Positions 1 through 8,035 of a stretch of DNA of 24,353 nucleotides are shown here, in pieces. A program made the translations under genes and the position numbers. The notes below the pieces were generated by a model that saw only the letters and a program-made list of their open reading frames with translations, did no database searches and was not told the origin of the DNA. Every line of letters begins with the position of its first letter. Position 1 is the stretch's first letter. The DNA is taken from NCBI GenBank assembly GCA_964437615.1, contig CAYTHL010000017.1, forward strand, positions 1 through 24,353. Reading direction: 5' to 3'. The stretch is from RGIG4790 sp964437615 (GTDB taxonomy: Bacteria > Bacillota > Clostridia > Christensenellales > UBA1242).

Positions 1-84
1 TACTCTCCCACATTTGGCAACTGTTTTTGCATGGTTTTTGAAAATTTTGTAATTTGTTGGGCGGAAGAATTGTACAACTAGCAT
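1..84 (-). CDS. Possible 5' end of a gene downstream of mfd (partial)
   Basis: After the mfd stop codon, an ATG four bases later opens a frame of 28 codons that runs off the left edge without a stop (begins MLVVQFFRPTN). The tight spacing would fit a downstream operon member. There is no clear ribosome binding site, and 28 open codons are easily found by chance. A second in-frame-independent ATG further in (MQKQLPNVGE) is equally possible. I do not recognise either product. Confidence 0.2.
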   Translation of the reverse strand, partial: MLVVQFFRPTNYKIFKNHAKTVAKCGRV

Positions 85-87
85 TGG

Positions 88-3000
88 CTACTTTTTTTCT
101 AAATTGGATACCGACAAGGCGTATTCCAAAAATTCAGTTAAAAAAGCAAAATTTTGCGCGGCGGAGCCTACGGGCAGCAGCTTAATTTTGGCAGTTTCGC
201 CAAGGTCTAGGGCACAGTTGTTGCGATATTTGTACACGGCCTCGGTAAGGCTGTGGCTTTGCATAATCTGCTCTTTATTTTCTAACTGCAGATAAATTTG
301 CATATCTGTGCATAAAATTTCTACAATTTTCAGCTTGCTTGCCAAACTTTTTGCGTAGGCAATTTTAAGCAGATTTTGGGCAGGTTTTGGCAGTTTTCCA
401 AGTTTTTGTTCTAGCTCGGCGCACAAACTATCCCGCTCGGCAGCAGAAGAAATTTCGGCAATTTTTTTGTAGGCTATCATGCGCTGTTCGGCAACTGAAA
501 TATAATCCTCGGGTAGATAGGCGTCCAGACTAACTTTCATTTGCGTTTCTATCTGCTCTTCCACCTTTTCGCCCTTAGCCTCGGCAACTGCCGCCACCAA
601 AAGTTTGGCGTACATATCGTAGCCCACTTTTTGCAAAAATCCGTGCTGCTCGGCGCCAAGCACATTGCCGCTACCCCTAATTTCTAGGTCCCGCATGGCA
701 AGCTTAAAGCCGCTGCCAAACTCAGTAAATTCGCTTATGGCGTCTAGCCGCTTATATGCCTCGGCAGTTAGCGTTTTGTTGTATTGATAAGTAAAATATG
801 CATAGGCAAGCCTATTGCCCCTACCAACTCTTCCCCGTATCTGATAAAGTTGGCTTAGCCCAAAGCGGTCGGCATCGCAGACAATTAGGGTGTTGGCGTT
901 TTCTATGTCTATGCCATTTTCGATTATGGTTGTGCAGATAAGCACATCGCCCTTGCCGGTATAAAAATCATAAATAACTTGCTCTAATAGGTTTGACGGC
1001 AGTTGACCATGAGCAACCAAAATATTTAGTTCGGGCAAAAGTTGCCTAATTTTTGCCGCATACTCGTAGATGCTTTCCACCTTGTTGTACAAAATAAAAG
1101 TCTGCCCACCGCGCGACTTTTCGCGCCGTATTGCGTCCACAACAAGGCTATCCGAATACTCGGTTACATAGGTGCTAATTGGCAGCCTTTGGCTTGGCGG
1201 GGTGCTTATTACCGAAATATCCCTTATGCCAGACAAACTCATGTGCAAAGTGCGCGGTATTGGCGTTGCAGACAGCGTAAGAACGTCGGCACGCGGATGC
1301 GCCGCCTTTAATTTTTCTTTGTCGTTTACGCCAAATTTTTGTTCTTCGTCCAAAATTATTAGCCCAAGGTCGGCAAAAACTACATCCTTAGATAGCATTC
1401 TGTGTGTGCTGCACAAAATATCTATCTTTCCCTCGGCAAGCCGTGCCAAAATATCCTTAGATTGTTTGGCGGTTTTAAACCTGTTTAGTACTTCTACATT
1501 TACCCCAAACTGCTGCATTCGGTTTAAGCAGGTGTTGTAGTGCTGCTGACTTAATATGGTTGTTGGTGCCAAAAAGGCAACTTGCTTGCCGTCCAAAACT
1601 GCCTTAAAGGCGGCGCGCATGGCAACTTCGGTTTTGCCAAATCCAACGTCGCCACAGAGCAGCCTATCCATAACCTTTGGGCTTTGCATGTCGGCCTTAA
1701 TTTCCTTTATGCTGGTTAGCTGGTCTTGAGTTTCGGTGTAAGGAAAGCTTTTTTCAAACTCCTTTTGCACCATATTATCTGCCGAAAAGGCGTAGCCGCG
1801 GCTAGTCTGACGCTTGGCGTACAGCTGCACTAGGTCTATAGCAAGTTTTTTTACGCTTTGCTTTACTTTTTGCTTAACTTTTTCGAAATCTGCACCGCCA
1901 ATTTTTGACAGCTTTTTAGGAACCTCGGCACCGCTGAATCTATCTAGCAAATTCATTTGCGTTGTTGGCACATACAACTTATCTCCGCCGGCGTATTTTA
2001 CAACAATATAGTCCTTTGTGCCAAAATTGCCAGCAAGCTGAGTTACCCCCTCGCAAACGCCTATGCCATGAACGCTATGCACCACGTAGTCGCCCACTTT
2101 TGGCACGCTAAACACGTCTTTGCGGCCGGCAACTAGGGCACTGTTTTGGCTAGGCTTGGCAAAAAGGTCGTCAGTGCCAAGCACAACAAATTTTTCTTTT
2201 GGCAAAATAAAACCATGAGAATAATTTTGCGTGCAAATGCAACTACTGCCGCCCATTTTGGCGTTAGCAACCACGGGTAAATCTACGTCAAAATTTGACA
2301 AATTTTTTGCAAGCATATTGGCCTTATCTGACGCCAAAAGATAAACCTTAAAGTCGTTAGAAAGCCAAAGATTTATTGAACTAGCTAGCCCGGCAGTGTC
2401 GCGAATGTATTTGGCGACGGGGCGGCTAGCAATATCTACAGTAAACTGGGGGTTAAAAAACTTATTGGCGTTGATAATTTTTTGAAACGCCACACCAACA
2501 TGTTTAGCTAAAGCCGATAAAATATTGGCGCTACTAATGCAGGCATGTTTAGGGTTTGCAAGCAAGGTTCCACTTGCCTCAAACCCAGCAATTCGGGCAG
2601 AATTTTCTTTAGACGCCGCCTGCATATTGTCATAGACAAGTTTGGCTTCGTCAATGGCATATACAAAGTTTTTGCCACACGCGTCAAAATAATCTAAAAT
2701 GCAAAAATCTTCTTGCAAATGGCTTACAATTGGGTCTAGCGCAAACGACGCTCCGCCAGCTAGCAATTTAGCTACAATCTCCTCTTTTTGGGCATCTAAG
2801 GCAAGCTGGTCTGCGGGGTTTGCCGCGCGCAAATCCTTATTTTCTAAGGTTTTGGCAATTTTTTGAGCCTCGGCATCGGTAATTAATAAATTGCTCATGG
2901 GGCAAATTTCGGCGCTTGAAAGCGAATTTTGACGCTTACCCTCGGCAGAAAGATAACTTACAGACTCTATTTGGTCGTCAAAATAATCTATGCGCAAAGC

Positions 3001-3543
3001 CATATTGTGGTTTGGCGCAAAAATGTCCAAAATTTCGCCATGCAAACTAAACTGCCCACACTCGGAAACATACTCGGTACGGGTATATCCAGCCATAGCC
3101 AAGCGCCGTGCAAAATCTGCCGGAGGCAAGGTGTCGCCCGCCGCTATTTTAAAGATGTTTTCTTTAAACCTTTTGGGTGCCGGGCAGGGGCATAAAAGAC
3201 TATCCGCCGTGCAAACTATCGCGCAGCTGCCAGTAGAAAGCACATTATAAAAGGCACGCATTCGGTTAATGTTTGGCTGCGCCGACTGGGCTTTTTTGTA
3301 CAAAAAACTGTCTGGCAAGGGGTCAAAAATGCAGGCGTTTAAACCAATTGCCTCAAAATCCTTGCAAACCCTTGTTGCCGAAATATAGTCGCTTGTAATA
3401 TACACTATATTTTGCGACAACAGCGAGCAAATTGGGGCGCGCAAACCGGCCTCTACGCCAAACACCGAGCAAGATTTTTTTGCTTGCACGGCGTCCAAAA
3501 GTTCTTTGATATCTCCTTGTGGAGTGTAATTAAAAAAGTCCAT
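88..3543 (-). CDS. mfd: Transcription-repair coupling factor Mfd
   Basis: Mfd is the ATP-dependent translocase that removes RNA polymerase stalled at DNA lesions and recruits UvrA for nucleotide excision repair. The 1151-aa length is normal for the family. An N-terminal UvrB-like region is followed at about residue 480 by the RNA polymerase interaction domain (VGDYVVHSVHGIG). Next come the RecG-like helicase motifs: Walker A GDVGFGKTE near residue 630, the DEEQ box near 728, TLSATPIPRTLHMSL, and the QxxGRxGR motif in LYQIRGRVGRG. The C-terminal TRCF domain includes LDAYLPEDYI. The ATG start has no obvious Shine-Dalgarno sequence. It lies 33 bases after pth, and the glmU-pth-mfd order is common in Bacillota, so it is probably transcribed with them. 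Family assignment is secure. Confidence 0.98.
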   Translation of the reverse strand: MDFFNYTPQGDIKELLDAVQAKKSCSVFGVEAGLRAPICSLLSQNIVYITSDYISATRVCKDFEAIGLNACIFDPLPDSFLYKKAQSAQPNINRMRAFYNVLSTGSCAIVCTADSLLCPCPAPKRFKENIFKIAAGDTLPPADFARRLAMAGYTRTEYVSECGQFSLHGEILDIFAPNHNMALRIDYFDDQIESVSYLSAEGKRQNSLSSAEICPMSNLLITDAEAQKIAKTLENKDLRAANPADQLALDAQKEEIVAKLLAGGASFALDPIVSHLQEDFCILDYFDACGKNFVYAIDEAKLVYDNMQAASKENSARIAGFEASGTLLANPKHACISSANILSALAKHVGVAFQKIINANKFFNPQFTVDIASRPVAKYIRDTAGLASSINLWLSNDFKVYLLASDKANMLAKNLSNFDVDLPVVANAKMGGSSCICTQNYSHGFILPKEKFVVLGTDDLFAKPSQNSALVAGRKDVFSVPKVGDYVVHSVHGIGVCEGVTQLAGNFGTKDYIVVKYAGGDKLYVPTTQMNLLDRFSGAEVPKKLSKIGGADFEKVKQKVKQSVKKLAIDLVQLYAKRQTSRGYAFSADNMVQKEFEKSFPYTETQDQLTSIKEIKADMQSPKVMDRLLCGDVGFGKTEVAMRAAFKAVLDGKQVAFLAPTTILSQQHYNTCLNRMQQFGVNVEVLNRFKTAKQSKDILARLAEGKIDILCSTHRMLSKDVVFADLGLIILDEEQKFGVNDKEKLKAAHPRADVLTLSATPIPRTLHMSLSGIRDISVISTPPSQRLPISTYVTEYSDSLVVDAIRREKSRGGQTFILYNKVESIYEYAAKIRQLLPELNILVAHGQLPSNLLEQVIYDFYTGKGDVLICTTIIENGIDIENANTLIVCDADRFGLSQLYQIRGRVGRGNRLAYAYFTYQYNKTLTAEAYKRLDAISEFTEFGSGFKLAMRDLEIRGSGNVLGAEQHGFLQKVGYDMYAKLLVAAVAEAKGEKVEEQIETQMKVSLDAYLPEDYISVAEQRMIAYKKIAEISSAAERDSLCAELEQKLGKLPKPAQNLLKIAYAKSLASKLKIVEILCTDMQIYLQLENKEQIMQSHSLTEAVYKYRNNCALDLGETAKIKLLPVGSAAQNFAFLTEFLEYALSVSNLEKK

Positions 3544-3576
3544 TTTATTACTAATTATTCTGCAAATATTGCAATA

Positions 3577-4143
3577 TTATTTTTTGTTGCCGTTGTATTT
3601 TTGCATAAGTTCTTCTATGGTTTTGCCGTTAGCAAAATCTAGCACAGCCTTAGATGCAATGTTTACGCCTTGCAAAAACTTTTCATTTTTTCCGGCGGTG
3701 CTACTTAGCACAAAATCTTTCCACTGCGCAGTTGTTTCTGGGTGACCCGTGCCAATTCTTAGCCGCGCAAAAGAAGTGCCAATGTGGGCAACAATGCTTT
3801 TTAGCCCGTTATGAGTACCCGCCGAGCCAAGCTGCCTTATCCGCAAGCTACCCGCCGGCAAATCAAAATCGTCTACAACAACCAAAATGTCGCTATTTTC
3901 TGCGCCAAGTTTGGTCATCACGCTCTTTACGCACTCCCCGCTATTGTTCATGTAGGTGGTGGGCTTAACAAAATACACTTTTTGGCCGTTGACATTATCT
4001 TCGTAAACCAGCCCGCTGCACATGTTTTTTGACTTTTTTATGCCGCGCGCCAAAAGGCACTCGTCAACCGCCATAAAGCCGGCATTGTGATAAGTGCTTT
4101 CAAACTCCTTGCCAATATTGCCCAGTCCAAAGATTATTTTCAT
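3577..4143 (-). CDS. pth: Peptidyl-tRNA hydrolase
   Basis: Pth hydrolyses the ester bond of peptidyl-tRNAs released prematurely from ribosomes, recycling tRNA in the cytoplasm. The 188-aa protein has the full bacterial Pth signature: FGLGNIG at the N-terminus with the conserved Asn9, catalytic His19 in TYHNAGF, Asn66/67 in TYMNNSG, and the VVDDFDLPAG segment with the aspartates near 91-94, followed by SAGTHNGLKSI. An AGGA ribosome binding site lies just upstream of the ATG. It sits 73 bases after the GlmU-like gene and 33 bases before mfd, consistent with one operon. Confidence 0.97.
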   Translation of the reverse strand: MKIIFGLGNIGKEFESTYHNAGFMAVDECLLARGIKKSKNMCSGLVYEDNVNGQKVYFVKPTTYMNNSGECVKSVMTKLGAENSDILVVVDDFDLPAGSLRIRQLGSAGTHNGLKSIVAHIGTSFARLRIGTGHPETTAQWKDFVLSSTAGKNEKFLQGVNIASKAVLDFANGKTIEELMQKYNGNKK

Positions 4144-4216
4144 ACTTTCCTAAACTTTAAATAAATTAATTAAATTGCAAATACTGCTTGTTTTACTGCC
4201 TAAAATTACAATTTGA

Positions 4217-5341
4217 CTATTTTTTAGCGGCAATTATACTACCGCTTTCTATAGTCTGCCCCGCCCGAACATACACCCCGCTAAGCACAGTTGCCCCGTC
4301 GCAGAGTTTTGCACCACTACCTATTTTTATTTCGCCGCCAATATCCCCTAAGCATTTGCAGCCTTGCCCAATGGTGACGTTTGTTGCTATTTGAGTGTTT
4401 ACAATTTGGCTGCCTGCTCCAATAATTGTGCCACTGGCAGCAGTTGTATTGTTAAGCAGACACAAAGCGTGCACGGTGCAGTTTTCGGCAAGCACGCTTC
4501 TACCCACAATAACCGAATTATTGCTAACTATGCAGCCGCTTTGCACCACCCCGTTAACTAGGCATGAGTGGCTTTTTATAATACAGTTATCTGCAACAAC
4601 GGCGTCGGTTAGGCTAGAACTAATGCAAATTTTAGACTTGCCAACGCTAGTATTTCCGCGCAGACTAACAAAAGGCTCAATAGTTGCCCCCGCCGCAATT
4701 TTAACGGCGCACTCAATGTAAGTTTGACTAGGGCTAACAATGTTTACGCCGGCGTTAATATGATAGCTAATAATTCTATTAGCCAAAATGTTGCACGCCT
4801 CTACCACCTTGGGCAAAGTGTCCACTTGTTTAAGTTCGGCGGCGCAAATATCGTAGGTGGTTGTGGCATAAATTGCCTCGGCACCCTTAATGTAGTCTGT
4901 TTTAAACACATATCCACGCGACAGTTTGCAGACGGCAAAGTTGCCAGATGCGGCAAAGTCTAAAATTTGATTAACCCCCGCAGCCGTCAATAGTGGCGTA
5001 TCGCTAAACAGCACCAAGGTGTATTCGGCATTTTTTAAAAAAGGCCTAATTGTTTCTAGCAGATTATCTGCGTCATTGTATTGTACCAAGGTTGGCTTAG
5101 ATGGGCATGCCCGCGCAACCCAGTTGTACATGCTGGCACCAAGCATGTTTATATCATAACTTTTTTTGCCGCAAACAAACTCGGGCGCTGATGTGTTTGC
5201 GCCTACGGGCTGCTCGCCAACGCAAACAACTTCCTTTTCTTGCTTTAAACTATCTACAAGCAAAACAATGCAATCTACGCTTGCACCGTCCTCTATAACC
5301 TTTTGAGCCAAAGGCTCTTCCATAATTTCATACATACTCAT
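4217..5341 (-). CDS. GlmU-like protein with degenerate N-terminal domain and left-handed beta-helix
   Basis: The C-terminal half (from about residue 205) is a run of hexapeptide repeats of the left-handed beta-helix type, beginning with a GlmU-like stretch (GVNIVSPSQTYIECAVKI) and ending near the C-terminus. GlmU uses this half to acetylate glucosamine-1-phosphate. The N-terminal half keeps only part of a nucleotidyltransferase fold (LFSDTPLLT at 111-119, like the GDTPLL of GlmU). I cannot find the LAAGxGTRM nucleotide-binding loop. At 374 aa it is about 80 residues shorter than typical GlmU. Position next to pth and mfd supports GlmU ancestry. Uridylyltransferase activity is doubtful, so I give no symbol. 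No Shine-Dalgarno is present; the promoter places the RNA start at the ATG. Confidence 0.75.
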   Translation of the reverse strand: MSMYEIMEEPLAQKVIEDGASVDCIVLLVDSLKQEKEVVCVGEQPVGANTSAPEFVCGKKSYDINMLGASMYNWVARACPSKPTLVQYNDADNLLETIRPFLKNAEYTLVLFSDTPLLTAAGVNQILDFAASGNFAVCKLSRGYVFKTDYIKGAEAIYATTTYDICAAELKQVDTLPKVVEACNILANRIISYHINAGVNIVSPSQTYIECAVKIAAGATIEPFVSLRGNTSVGKSKICISSSLTDAVVADNCIIKSHSCLVNGVVQSGCIVSNNSVIVGRSVLAENCTVHALCLLNNTTAASGTIIGAGSQIVNTQIATNVTIGQGCKCLGDIGGEIKIGSGAKLCDGATVLSGVYVRAGQTIESGSIIAAKK

Positions 5342-5347
5342 AATTTT

Positions 5348-5376
5348 ATTTTAGCCGCAAAAATTTGCTTTGTCAA
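5348..5376 (-). promoter_or_regulatory. Consensus sigma-70-type promoter giving a leaderless start for the GlmU-like gene
   Basis: On the minus strand TTGACA (5371-5376) is separated by 17 bases from TAAAAT (5348-5353). The -10 box ends six bases before the ATG at 5341, so the expected transcription start coincides with the start codon. The absence of a ribosome binding site agrees with a leaderless mRNA. Confidence 0.7.
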
Positions 5377-5612
5377 ACACTTTAAAGCTTTATGCACATC
5401 AATATTTGGCAAATTCTTTAAAAAAATGGGCTAAATAGCAAATTACACTCAAAAAATTTTAAGCCAAAAGTTTATTATTGCTATAAAAATCTTAAAAATG
5501 TTGCCACTAAAGATTGATTTTTGCAAAAAAATGCTTTAAAATGTAATCAATGAGCTGCAATAGTCTAGCCCAAAATGGCTTAAGGCTTGCGGTGGACATA
5601 AAATATAATAAG

Positions 5613-6215
5613 ATGAAATTGTATCTAAGTTTTGGAATTACTTATATTGCTATATTGCTGGGGGTTAATCTGGCAATAGATTTTAGTTGGCAAACAATTT
5701 TAAACTTTTTACTAGTTGCTGTAATTGTTTGTCTGCCAGCACTAATTGTTATGATACTTTGCAGATTGGCACCCAAAAAAGTATACAATCCAAACAATAA
5801 ATTGTTTAGCGTTCGTAAAAAAGAAAACAAATTTTATGAAAAGATAAAAATTAGGCGCTGGAAAGACAAAGTTCCCGAGGCTGGCAAACTTGGCGGGTTT
5901 AAAAAAGACAAACTTGAAAGCCCAAAAGACCCCGAATATTTGCGAAAATTTTTGGTTGAAAGCTGTATTGCAGAGGCTATTCACACCTTGAGCATCTGCT
6001 GGGGCATTGTAAGTTTGCTGTTGGTGCCACGTTCACTGCTACTTTGTTTTGGCGTGCCACTATGCGTGTTTAACCTACTTATACACATTATGCCAGTAAT
6101 GATACAGCGCTACATTAGGCCAAAACTTTTGCGCGCGCTGGAACTTTTGCAACGCCTGCAAGCCAAAGCAAATCAGCCCGCCGATACCGACCTAGAAGAA
6201 GCCAATGTTAAGTAG
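5613..6215 (+). CDS. CrtO-like (glycosyl-diaponeurosporenoate acyltransferase family) membrane protein
   Basis: This 200-aa protein has two N-terminal membrane segments (YLSFGITYIAILLGV and a following hydrophobic stretch). A basic conserved-looking block follows (RRWKDKVPEAG...FKKDKL...DPEYLRKFLVESCIAEAIH), then two more membrane segments and IQRYIRPKLLRAL. The RRWKDxxPEAG, E-x-x-x-AE-x-x-H and QRYxRPxLLR motifs resemble the CrtO-type acyltransferase family found across Bacillota, mostly in species without staphyloxanthin. The match is from memory. I start at the second Met (5613) because the first 21 codons of the longer frame (from 5550) do not look like protein and neither start has a good ribosome binding site. 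No carotenoid genes are nearby, so the substrate is unknown. Confidence 0.6.
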   Translation: MKLYLSFGITYIAILLGVNLAIDFSWQTILNFLLVAVIVCLPALIVMILCRLAPKKVYNPNNKLFSVRKKENKFYEKIKIRRWKDKVPEAGKLGGFKKDKLESPKDPEYLRKFLVESCIAEAIHTLSICWGIVSLLLVPRSLLLCFGVPLCVFNLLIHIMPVMIQRYIRPKLLRALELLQRLQAKANQPADTDLEEANVK

Positions 6216-6261
6216 AAACACATATTTTAGCAAAGCTATTTTGCTAGCAAAAAACAAATAT

Positions 6262-6306
6262 AAAAACCACCGGCTATAAAAGTGAACGCAAAGCTGGTGG
6301 TTTTTT
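6262..6306. terminator. Bidirectional rho-independent terminator
   Basis: An 8-bp stem (CCACCGGC at 6267-6274 with GCTGGTGG at 6293-6300, one G-T pair) is flanked by A5 on the left and T6 on the right. It can terminate the CrtO-like gene on the plus strand and also works in reverse. Confidence 0.75.
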
Positions 6307-6484
6307 GCTTGCAGGCAAAGCCCAAGATGCCGGCTACTTAGCGGCGTTTTTTGTGTTTTAGGCGCAATTTTGACTATATAGGGCCATAACTGCAAGTAAT
6401 TGCTTAAGCTTGCACACTGCCCCATTTTACAACTTTTTAAGTAGTTTAAATTTTAAAAAAATATGTTTATATATGAAAATTTTG

Positions 6485-6514
6485 TTGCATATGTTATTTG
6501 CTTTGGCTTATAAT
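6485..6514 (+). promoter_or_regulatory. Probable promoter of the YwaF-like gene
   Basis: TTGCAT (6485-6490), an 18-base spacer and a perfect TATAAT (6509-6514) lie 30 bases ahead of the ATG at 6545. The -35 box is weak (4 of 6). Confidence 0.5.
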
Positions 6515-6544
6515 AATTATATAAACGCAAAAGGAGATTTATTT

Positions 6545-7276
6545 ATGCCCCCAGAATTATACGGCTGGCAGCATCTAACATATTTGGCAATTTACGCCAT
6601 AGTATTAGTTGCAACTATTGTGCTAACCCACTATTTTATAAAAACAGAAAAAGCCAAAACCATACTTATTAAAAGCGTGGCGGGGCTGCTACTGGTACTT
6701 ATCCTTATAAACCGCATTTCGGTTGCAGTAAGATACCAGAGCGCACTAAGTTTTATTCCAAACACCTATTGCGGAGTTACAAGTTTAGTGCTATCTATTG
6801 CAGTGCTTGTCTGCAAACCAAACAGCAAGGCCTACGACTTTTTGTGGTATATGGGCTTTGTTGGCGGCATTGCCACCTTGTTTTACCCAGACTTTTTAAG
6901 TCAAGATGTATCATTTTTCTATTTGCCAACAATATCGGGGCTATTGCACCACTCGGTGCTGCTGATACTTTGCATACTTATGCTACAAACCAAGTGGTTT
7001 ACGCCGCAACTTAAAAACTGGAAGTATTTTCCTATCGGCATGGCCTGCTACACTTTGTACGGACTATTTATTATAGATGTCTGCGGCTGGGAAAACGCCA
7101 TGAGCATAAACGACGGCATTATAGAAGGCACACCGCTAAATTGGTGGTTTATAACAATAGTTGGCACAGTGCTAGTAGTTGCATTTTTGCTAATTGTTGA
7201 ATATTTCCGCAAGCAAAAAGCAAAAAAATCGGCGCCAAAAACTGCCGACCAAAATGAAGTGAATCCCAAAAGTTAG
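6545..7276 (+). CDS. YwaF-like integral membrane protein
   Basis: I place the start at 6545 because AAAGGAG lies eight bases upstream; the frame extends further left, but a TATAAT box lies inside that extension. The 243-aa product begins MPPELYGWQHLTYL and has about six to seven hydrophobic segments. These are near residues 15-35, 45-65, 75-95, 105-120, 130-150, 165-185 and 205-225, with a Lys-rich C-terminal tail. The N-terminal W-x-H-L and the overall layout resemble the TIGR02206/YwaF family of unknown function. The family call is moderate; membrane location is clear. It is convergent with the next gene. Confidence 0.65.
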   Translation: MPPELYGWQHLTYLAIYAIVLVATIVLTHYFIKTEKAKTILIKSVAGLLLVLILINRISVAVRYQSALSFIPNTYCGVTSLVLSIAVLVCKPNSKAYDFLWYMGFVGGIATLFYPDFLSQDVSFFYLPTISGLLHHSVLLILCILMLQTKWFTPQLKNWKYFPIGMACYTLYGLFIIDVCGWENAMSINDGIIEGTPLNWWFITIVGTVLVVAFLLIVEYFRKQKAKKSAPKTADQNEVNPKS

Positions 7277-7322
7277 ACAACCTTAATAGGTTTACTTTAA
7301 AATACAGTATAATTAATTTTGT

Positions 7323-7991
7323 TTAATTATTTATCTCTTCTGCTGCATGTTCTTGTGCGGCAGATTTCTTTTTGTGCAAAATATGAGAAATTATTTTGTA
7401 CAAAATAGCTAGCACCACCAGCGCTAAAAATATGTACAAAATTATCATGGTTGCACTTGGAAATATTAGGCAAATTGTAACCATAATAAGCCCGCAAACC
7501 ACATTGCCAAGCATTACAGAAATACATGTTTGCCAAAAGTTTAGCCCCATAAGTACGGCAAAGCAAGTGCCTGTCCACACACCTGTTAGCGGCACCGGAA
7601 ATGCCACAAACACAAAGGCTAAAAGCATTTTTATAAACACTTTTTTGCCGCCGGTGCTATTTAAGGAGTCCTCCTCTACTTTTGCCGACTTTTCTTTTAT
7701 GCTGCCAGTAAAAAAGTTTACAATTGGCTTAAAAAATTTTTTATCTTTAAGCGCGTTATATATGGGCATAAAAATAAGCGCCAAAATTGGCACAATAATA
7801 ATGCCGCCAAGTAGGCTGTAGCCAAACGCTTGCCACGCATTTAGGGCAAATTTGCCCCAAAGTTGTTCGCTGATTGCAAAAGGAATAGCTCCTTTAAGCT
7901 CTATAAGCGGAATAATTGCAATCAAAATGGTTGCAAGGATAACATTATCCCCAAACACTGTACTAAAAAAGTTAGAAATTGCCTCTATCAT
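7323..7991 (-). CDS. Small multidrug export family protein (COG2426/PF06695)
   Basis: The 222-aa membrane protein has the family signature near its N-terminus (IPLIELKGAIPFAISEQLWG). Hydrophobic segments follow at roughly 5-30, 55-80, 115-140, 145-170 and 180-205, and it ends in a Lys-rich then acidic tail. The family name comes from one early report; transport activity is not established for most members. No ribosome binding site is visible, and the promoter puts the RNA start only 3-5 bases before the ATG. Confidence 0.8.
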   Translation of the reverse strand: MIEAISNFFSTVFGDNVILATILIAIIPLIELKGAIPFAISEQLWGKFALNAWQAFGYSLLGGIIIVPILALIFMPIYNALKDKKFFKPIVNFFTGSIKEKSAKVEEDSLNSTGGKKVFIKMLLAFVFVAFPVPLTGVWTGTCFAVLMGLNFWQTCISVMLGNVVCGLIMVTICLIFPSATMIILYIFLALVVLAILYKIISHILHKKKSAAQEHAAEEINN

Positions 7992-8001
7992 AGTTATATA
8001 A

Positions 8002-8030
8002 ATTATACAACACTAAAATTTTTAAAGCAA
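8002..8030 (-). promoter_or_regulatory. Promoter of the small multidrug export gene, nearly leaderless
   Basis: On the minus strand TTGCTT (8025-8030), a 17-base spacer and TATAAT (8002-8007) precede the ATG at 7991 by only ten bases. The predicted 5' leader is about 3-5 nt. Confidence 0.6.
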
Positions 8031-8035
8031 ACAAA

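Noticed and set aside
1042..1540. Plus-strand ORFs across mfd
   Set aside because: Shadows of the well-supported minus-strand gene.
3565..3578. 14-bp palindrome AATATTGCAATATT at the pth stop
   Set aside because: Short, AT-rich and without a T-run; probably chance.
5550..5612. Longer N-terminus for the CrtO-like protein
   Set aside because: No ribosome binding site, and the extra 21 residues are unlike a membrane-protein start; the shorter start fits better.
7279..7292. AACCT-TAAT-AGGTT hairpin between the convergent genes
   Set aside because: A 5-bp stem without a proper T-run is too weak to call a terminator.
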